Assembly (NCBI GenBank): GCA_026984775.1
Contig: JALSRM010000060.1
Location: forward strand, 1 to 40,924
Direction: 5' to 3'
DNA: 40,924 bases
Source of the DNA: Gammaproteobacteria bacterium
Lineage (GTDB): Bacteria > Pseudomonadota > Gammaproteobacteria > CAJXQU01
The notes under the pieces were generated by a model. It searched no databases. It was not told where the DNA came from and was given only the letters and a program-made list of their open reading frames with translations. The translations under genes and the position numbers were made by a program. Positions within the stretch are counted from its first letter, which is position 1. Every line of letters starts with the position of its first letter. Shown one piece after another: positions 40,801-40,924 of this stretch.

Positions 40801-40924
40801 ATGAGCTCTGAAAAAGAAAAAATACATCGTTGCAAACAGAACTGGTATGTTGATGTTGAAATACGCTATGAGAAAATTAATGTAGAACAATGGTCTTGGG
40901 TTTTCGAACAGTCATTTCGCACAT
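40801..40924 (+). CDS. Unknown protein, 5' part only
   Basis: An open frame from the ATG at 40801 runs to the window end (41 full codons, MSSEKEKIHRCKQNWYVDVE and onward). No motif is recognised in so short a piece. The start is uncertain because the upstream GGGG belongs to the operator-like palindrome and lies about 13 bases away. The two palindromes directly upstream suggest tight, perhaps self-regulated, expression. Confidence 0.5.
   Translation, partial: MSSEKEKIHRCKQNWYVDVEIRYEKINVEQWSWVFEQSFRT

Noticed and set aside
1-40924. CRISPR arrays, insertion sequences, tRNA or rRNA genes
   Set aside because: No regular short direct repeats with spacers, no transposase-like protein and no tRNA-like TTCGA arm with clover-leaf pairing were seen by eye, including downstream of pgsA.

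Overview
The window is a moderate-GC stretch of chromosome from what looks like a gammaproteobacterium. The evidence is gene order and content: pyrC overlapping rnt, uvrC overlapping pgsA, an E. coli Tas-like aldo-keto reductase, a RegB/RegA (PrrB/PrrA) redox two-component system, a FadL porin and a Mip-like FKBP. A PEP-CTERM protein and giant DUF11/SdrD surface proteins fit an environmental, perhaps sulfur-oxidizing or symbiotic lineage, but that last point is inference. No rRNA, tRNA, CRISPR array or intact insertion sequence was seen.

Layout. 1-2.3 kb: a TolC-type efflux protein (cut by the window edge) coupled to a cytochrome b561, with a divergent membrane-anchored LuxR-type regulator. 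2.5-6.8 kb: rnt, pyrC and tas, then a rhodanese lipoprotein behind a D,D-carboxypeptidase whose 3' end may be frameshifted. 7.0-10.2 kb: a c-type cytochrome divergent from regB-regA, then an FKBP isomerase. 10.3-12.1 kb: an alpha/beta hydrolase and a decayed gene relic. 12.3-15.3 kb: a three-gene inositol operon (inositol-3-phosphate synthase, fused CDP-inositol synthase/transferase, HD phosphohydrolase). 15.5-18.5 kb: a PEP-CTERM protein, a flavin disulfide oxidoreductase and a TVP38 membrane protein. 18.96-21.8 kb: a compact SLOG-patatin-TIR operon, the best candidate for an undescribed (probably defence or signalling) system, ending in a frame-broken beta domain. 21.8-32.5 kb: a coupled pair, a 2166-residue DUF11/SdrD-B surface protein and a 1393-residue OmpA-domain outer-membrane beta-barrel. 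32.7-35.3 kb, divergent: a VWA protein and an acidic coiled-coil partner. 35.4-36.8 kb: FadL-like porin. 36.9-40.0 kb: family 5-like uracil-DNA glycosylase, uvrC and pgsA. 40.0-40.9 kb: AT-rich, gene-poor DNA with a gene relic, a 30-bp palindrome, twin operator-like palindromes and the start of an unknown gene.

How the genes work together. The inositol operon encodes a route from glucose-6-phosphate to CDP-inositol and then to either di-inositol phosphate or an inositol lipid. The SLOG-patatin-TIR set combines a predicted nucleotide sensor, a phospholipase effector and a membrane-anchored predicted NADase. The giant pair and its divergent VWA pair form a roughly 13.5 kb cell-surface block. 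All functions are read from sequence motifs by eye; no database search was run.
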